This document shows, one piece after another, positions 60,420 through 64,000 of a stretch of DNA of 64,000 nt (its first letter is position 1; every line of letters begins with the position of its first letter). Under the pieces are notes generated by a model. It was not told the origin of the DNA. It did not search any database and saw only the letters and a list, made by a program, of their open reading frames with translations. This DNA is from an uncultured Acidobacteriia bacterium (GTDB lineage Bacteria > Acidobacteriota > Terriglobia > Bryobacterales > Bryobacteraceae), in the NCBI GenBank assembly GCA_903875575.1, contig CAIQWJ010000033.1, positions 62,001 to 126,000 on the forward strand, written 5' to 3'. Made by a program: the position numbers and the translations under genes.

Positions 60420-61808
60420 TCATAGCCATTCTGTACGGTATTCCCAGCGACTCGGCCGCATAAAAATGTACTGCGCGAAGCGGGGAACTGTGGCGCTGTT
60501 GGGGCTGCTTCCGTGTGGCAGGGCATGGTGCCAGATCACAAGATCGCCTGCCCGTCCGGTAATCGGAATCGCCTCTTTCGAAAAGTCCTGCTGCCGTGGG
60601 TCCACGCCGTCTGGCAGGCTCCCCAGCCACTGGTCGATCTTTTTGTGGAAGCCGGGCACACAGCTGAACGCCCCCTGATTTGCGGCGGTGTCGGTGAGGT
60701 ACAGAATCCCCTGGACACCAAACGGAATCGGACGCGCGAGACTTACGTCCCAGTGCAAATGGGGACCGGGAAACCGCCAGCCCGCTCTTTCCGGTGGATT
60801 GAAGCCAGCCTGGTCCACAGTGGCCCACAGATCTTCCCTGTCCCAAAGCTGCGCAAAGGCCCTGTGAATACGCGCGGAATGGCGATTGGCGGTTACCGCG
60901 GGATCGTGAAACAGGGGAATCCAGATGCTGTGCCCCTGCGGGCCTCCGTACCACGTGTCCGGATGCTCCAGGTCCGCACCGGTAAAGCCGCAGATCGCCC
61001 GCACCGTTGCGGCACAGGCTTCCGGAGAGATCGCTTCGTGCCGGACCACATAGCCATTTTCATCCCAGAAGGCCAGATCCTCGGGACTGAGGGCGGGTTC
61101 CGCGGCCGGGTTGGCGGGTTCGCCGGCTATGCCGTGATCCGAGAGGGCGAGATTCAGACGGGCTATTCTTTCGGCGTCGATAGTCCCGCCGTTCTGCCTC
61201 ACGATCCACTGTTCGAAATCGGCGAAAGAAGGCTTCTGTTGCAGCAGAAAGTCGTAGGTCTCTCGCAACCCAAGCCCCAGGCCGCAAAGCAGGGTGTTGG
61301 TGGCGACCCAGTCGACATCTTCGCGCCTCGACCAGAATTCCCGCAAACGCCGCACACCCAGTTCGTCCCGAAGCCATGACGTCATCGCGGGATAGGTGGC
61401 CGCCGTGGTCAGGCCGAGCCATTCCAGCATGGGGACACCCAGAAAGCGACCGGCAGCGAAATTATCAAGCAGTGCCTGCGATTCGCCCTTATAACCGGCG
61501 TCATGGAACACAATGGCAGGATCCAGTCCAAGGTGCTGCGCCGCCGCCCAGGACCAACCGATCGCCGCCATCTCGAAGGCACCACTGTCGCCTGCAGTTC
61601 CCTGCAGGTCGACACGTTCGCCGGGCCGCAGCACCGCCAGGTGTCCGGCTTCATGCAGGAGATCTCCCGGGTACAGCAATTTGCTCTCATCGATGACAAT
61701 CGTGCCACGGTCGAGAGTGATTCCCGGAACGAACGTTTGCTCCGTGATCTGCGCATGACGGACAGGGACTCCTATGGATTCCAGAAATGCTGTGATTTTA
61801 CGCAACAT
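60420..61808 (-). CDS. Fusion of HExxH metallopeptidase-like domain and phytanoyl-CoA dioxygenase domain
   Basis: A 462-residue protein. Residues 1 to about 200 contain the zinc motif in LLYPGDLLHEAGHLAVL (HEAGH at 52-56), resembling small cytosolic Zn-metalloproteases, with a downstream helical part. Residues about 238-455 are a phytanoyl-CoA dioxygenase (PhyH) domain: LSPEDLAFWDENGYVVRHEA, the Fe-binding HxD in GPHLHWDVS (H352, D354), the distal His432 in ALPHGSSPN, and Arg443 for 2-oxoglutarate. I do not know a described enzyme with this pair of domains. It is co-directional with the TPR-type gene that ends five bases upstream, so it is likely in the same operon. The substrate is unknown. 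Confidence 0.83.
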   Translation of the reverse strand: MLRKITAFLESIGVPVRHAQITEQTFVPGITLDRGTIVIDESKLLYPGDLLHEAGHLAVLRPGERVDLQGTAGDSGAFEMAAIGWSWAAAQHLGLDPAIVFHDAGYKGESQALLDNFAAGRFLGVPMLEWLGLTTAATYPAMTSWLRDELGVRRLREFWSRREDVDWVATNTLLCGLGLGLRETYDFLLQQKPSFADFEQWIVRQNGGTIDAERIARLNLALSDHGIAGEPANPAAEPALSPEDLAFWDENGYVVRHEAISPEACAATVRAICGFTGADLEHPDTWYGGPQGHSIWIPLFHDPAVTANRHSARIHRAFAQLWDREDLWATVDQAGFNPPERAGWRFPGPHLHWDVSLARPIPFGVQGILYLTDTAANQGAFSCVPGFHKKIDQWLGSLPDGVDPRQQDFSKEAIPITGRAGDLVIWHHALPHGSSPNSATVPRFAQYIFMRPSRWEYRTEWL

Positions 61809-61813
61809 TCGCT

Positions 61814-63466
61814 CTAACGTGAGGCCATCGCCTTCGCCAGTTGCACCGCATGCACCAGTTCCGGACGTTTGCCTGGCGCACCTTTTGTCTGCCCGGCCGC
61901 CGCCTTGTAGAATCCGCGCGCTTCGGTCATGATCCCCGCCTGCTCCGCAGCTTTGCCCGCACTCAGCAAGCCATTCAGCCGGTTCGGACTCAGCTTGAGC
62001 GCGACCTGATACTCCGCGAGCGCTTCTTTTGGCTTGTTCTCCAGCACCAACAGATCGCCCAGCATCTCGCGCGCCGGAATGTCCACCTCACCCTGCCCCA
62101 GCTTGTCCTGCTGGTCGGCTGCTTTACGCATGGACGCCACGGCGGCGGCCGGATCATTCCCGGTGAACGCCTTCCAGGCCACCAGTTCGTCACGAATGAT
62201 TTCCATGCCGGGGATGAAGAACTGGAACTCCTCGTCCTTCTTCACAGCCTCCATCGACTGCTCGAACTTCGCCAGTGCCGCAGCCGCCATTTTGGCATCG
62301 CGCAGATGGCCAGCCGCCACACCCTGAGCCCAGTAGATATCAAAAGCTTCCTGCGGCTTCGAGCCTGGATCGGGCGCAAGCGTTGCAATTGCCTTCCACT
62401 GGTGCATCTCCATGGCGAAGACAGCGCGGAGCTCGTTATCGAAGTAGTTCCCGAGATCCTTCATGTCGTCCATGCCGGGCATCCACTTCATCATGTCGCC
62501 GACGGACTTCATCTTCGCCGTCAGCGCCCTCGCCTTCTCGTCTTCTCCGGTCTGGAGCCAGGCGTAGATGAGAAATTCATCGGCATGCATCTGATGCGCC
62601 GCGCCGGGTTGACCGGAGGCGTGCGCTTTCTCCGAAGCAGCGACAGAAGCGAGGTTCGAAGCGATATCTTCCTGCCACATACCCAGGCGGGCGAAGATAT
62701 GCCCGGGCATATGCAGGGCGTGCGCGGATGACGGCGCGATCTTCGCATAGACACGGGCCGCCGCCAGGCCTTCGGTGGCCAGCGCCGGCGTATCGCAGGT
62801 GTGAATGATGTAGTGCGCCAGACCGGGGTGTTCGGGGTGATCTGTAAACAGCGGCATCAGGATCTTCAGCGCTGCGTGCTCGTGCGTCAGAGACGTATCG
62901 GTGGGTGCCACCGAGGCGATCATCGCGAGGGCATCAAGGGCTGCACCTTCCACATCGTTGGGATACTTCGAATGCAGCGCGTCCATTTTGGCTGTGTAAG
63001 CGTCGGCGCGCTGCTGATATTTTGCATCCGGTGGATCGAAGAACGCGCTGAGAGCGCCGATGTAGGCCTGTTCGCGCGCGGTAATGTTGAGCGATCCGCC
63101 AGCCAGCGCGCGCGCCTTCGCCATGTGCTGAGCGCCGAGCTTGATGGCGGCCTCATCGGGCGGTCCCCATAACTCGTGGTACTGCGACATTGCGACGCCC
63201 CAGTGCGCCATGGCGCAGGCGGGATCGTCTTTGGAGATCGCTTCAAACTGCTGCTGCGCTTCCGTATACCCAAACGAGTGGAGCAGGGCGACGCCGCGTT
63301 CGATTGCCGCCTGTGATCGCGCGGCGCAGGTGGTTGGGAAGGATACCGTGCCGAGTTTCTCACCCGCTTCAGGACCATGCTGGTGGTCCATGCCCGCCAT
63401 CGACTGAGCATACGCGCTGCAAGCCAAAACCATGCCGCAAACAGGAATAAAAATGAAGGACCGCAT
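61814..63466 (-). CDS. Secreted tetratricopeptide-type repeat protein
   Basis: A 550-residue secreted protein. The ATG at 63466 gives the signal peptide MRSFIFIPVCGMVLACSAYA; an upstream in-frame GTG at 63508 would only add basic residues. The mature part has helical repeats: ALLHSFGYTEAQQQFEAISK, DPACAMAHWGVAMSQYHELW, HALHMPGHIFARLGMWQEDI, LLVLENKPKEALAEYQVALK. The conserved HYIIHTCD and MPGHIFARLG segments are common in acidobacterial and proteobacterial homologues of unknown role. It is followed five bases later by the metalloprotease-dioxygenase fusion. It is divergent from the isomerase-like gene at the right edge. Confidence 0.87.
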   Translation of the reverse strand: MRSFIFIPVCGMVLACSAYAQSMAGMDHQHGPEAGEKLGTVSFPTTCAARSQAAIERGVALLHSFGYTEAQQQFEAISKDDPACAMAHWGVAMSQYHELWGPPDEAAIKLGAQHMAKARALAGGSLNITAREQAYIGALSAFFDPPDAKYQQRADAYTAKMDALHSKYPNDVEGAALDALAMIASVAPTDTSLTHEHAALKILMPLFTDHPEHPGLAHYIIHTCDTPALATEGLAAARVYAKIAPSSAHALHMPGHIFARLGMWQEDIASNLASVAASEKAHASGQPGAAHQMHADEFLIYAWLQTGEDEKARALTAKMKSVGDMMKWMPGMDDMKDLGNYFDNELRAVFAMEMHQWKAIATLAPDPGSKPQEAFDIYWAQGVAAGHLRDAKMAAAALAKFEQSMEAVKKDEEFQFFIPGMEIIRDELVAWKAFTGNDPAAAVASMRKAADQQDKLGQGEVDIPAREMLGDLLVLENKPKEALAEYQVALKLSPNRLNGLLSAGKAAEQAGIMTEARGFYKAAAGQTKGAPGKRPELVHAVQLAKAMASR

Positions 63467-63548
63467 TGCGTCATGATACGACAATCGGGCTCTCACCCGC
63501 GCGGTCACGGCAGTGCGGATAGACTCATTTGTGAAGGAGAAATGCCGA

Positions 63549-64000
63549 ATGAATCGCCGTCAGTTTATCCAGGGCGCCACGGGTGCCATCGCAATCGGAG
63601 CAGCGGCCGCTTTGCCCGAACCGGCGTCGGCCAACCCCATGGGACTCACACTCGGAATTCAGCTCTATACGGTGGGCAGCGACCTGGATAAGGATGCGTC
63701 GGCTACTGTTCACACTCTGGCGCAGATCGGCTACAAAGAAGTCGAAACGGCGGGTTTCGGTTCCGCCAAAACCGCCGCCGGGCTGCGGAAGATTCTGGAC
63801 GCCAACGGGTTGAAGTGCCCGAGTGCGCACCTGACGTTCGATCTGAAGAATCTCAATGCGGCTTTCGACGACGCGCACGCGCTCGGATGTTCTTATGCGA
63901 CGGCGTCGGTACCGCGCATGCTCATCATGGGCCTGCCTGCGATCACCGGCTCTATGTCGGAGGCAGAACGGAACGCAGTGATTGGCAAGATCATGGCCGC
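63549..64000 (+). CDS. Tat-exported sugar phosphate isomerase/epimerase-like protein, truncated by the window edge
   Basis: The open frame runs off the right end; 150 residues are visible. The N-terminus MNRRQFIQGATGAIAIGAAA is a twin-arginine signal, followed by the TIM-barrel start LTLGIQLYTVGSDLDKDASA, IGYKEVETAGFGSAKTAAGL and CPSAHLTFDLKNLNAAFDDA. It is the same superfamily as the gene at 20551. AAGGAGAAATGCCGA is the ribosome binding site, which fixes the ATG at 63549. Confidence 0.9.
   Translation, partial: MNRRQFIQGATGAIAIGAAAALPEPASANPMGLTLGIQLYTVGSDLDKDASATVHTLAQIGYKEVETAGFGSAKTAAGLRKILDANGLKCPSAHLTFDLKNLNAAFDDAHALGCSYATASVPRMLIMGLPAITGSMSEAERNAVIGKIMA

Overview
The window looks like a chromosome segment of a soil-type Acidobacteriota, most likely near Bryobacterales/Solibacter. 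The support is a protein of the TIGR03435 family (characteristic of that phylum), a large Oar-like TonB-dependent receptor with an N-terminal carboxypeptidase-regulatory domain, many Tat-type secreted enzymes (sugar-phosphate isomerase-like, DUF1501, GMC oxidoreductase plus its subunit 3, aldehyde oxidase-type molybdoenzyme), high GC content and a sulfatase. I saw no rRNA, tRNA, CRISPR array, integrase or transposase. The placement is inferred from gene content only.

Layout. 0-8 kb: housekeeping and envelope genes, namely a partial secreted protein, a CAAX-type membrane protease, a GHMP sugar kinase, a polytopic membrane protein and Smc, the last with an unusual acidic insert in its head domain. 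8.5-9.9 kb: two adjacent toxin-antitoxin modules (VapBC and HigBA). 10.1-11.2 kb: a 44-residue peptide that looks like a double-glycine-leader precursor, followed by a hairpin and a glycosyltransferase. 11.3-23.8 kb: TonB receptor, phosphoesterase, GMC dehydrogenase pair, TIGR03435 protein, MFS transporter, isomerase-like protein and sulfatase.

23.8-34.2 kb is the most coherent functional unit. A LysR regulator is divergent from a tightly coupled series DabB-DabA-CysD-PurE-PurK-unknown-PEP carboxylase. DabAB is an energy-coupled inorganic carbon accumulation system, and PurK and PEP carboxylase both consume bicarbonate. The locus therefore reads as a bicarbonate supply-and-use operon in a probable heterotroph. 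Two AT-rich palindromes in the divergent promoter are candidate LysR operators.

37.7-48.6 kb holds a six-gene locus I cannot assign to a described system. It has a membrane-anchored PQQ-type propeller, a 1221-residue PEP-synthase-like protein fused to a DUF106/EMC3-like membrane domain, and a tandemly duplicated pair of genes (Gly-rich secreted protein plus secreted HEAT-repeat protein). 49.4-52.9 kb encodes an isoquinoline-oxidoreductase-like molybdoenzyme and an isolated GH97 N-terminal domain.

53.1-63.5 kb is an accessory-looking island: a collagen-like surface protein, three phage-tail-collar (MdpB-like) paralogues, a small unknown protein, a GNAT acetyltransferase, and a fusion of Asp/Asn beta-hydroxylase, Nif11-like and sulfotransferase domains. 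After these come a DUF1501 protein, a convergent HExxH-protease/phytanoyl-dioxygenase fusion with a TPR-type protein, and a truncated isomerase-like gene at the right edge.
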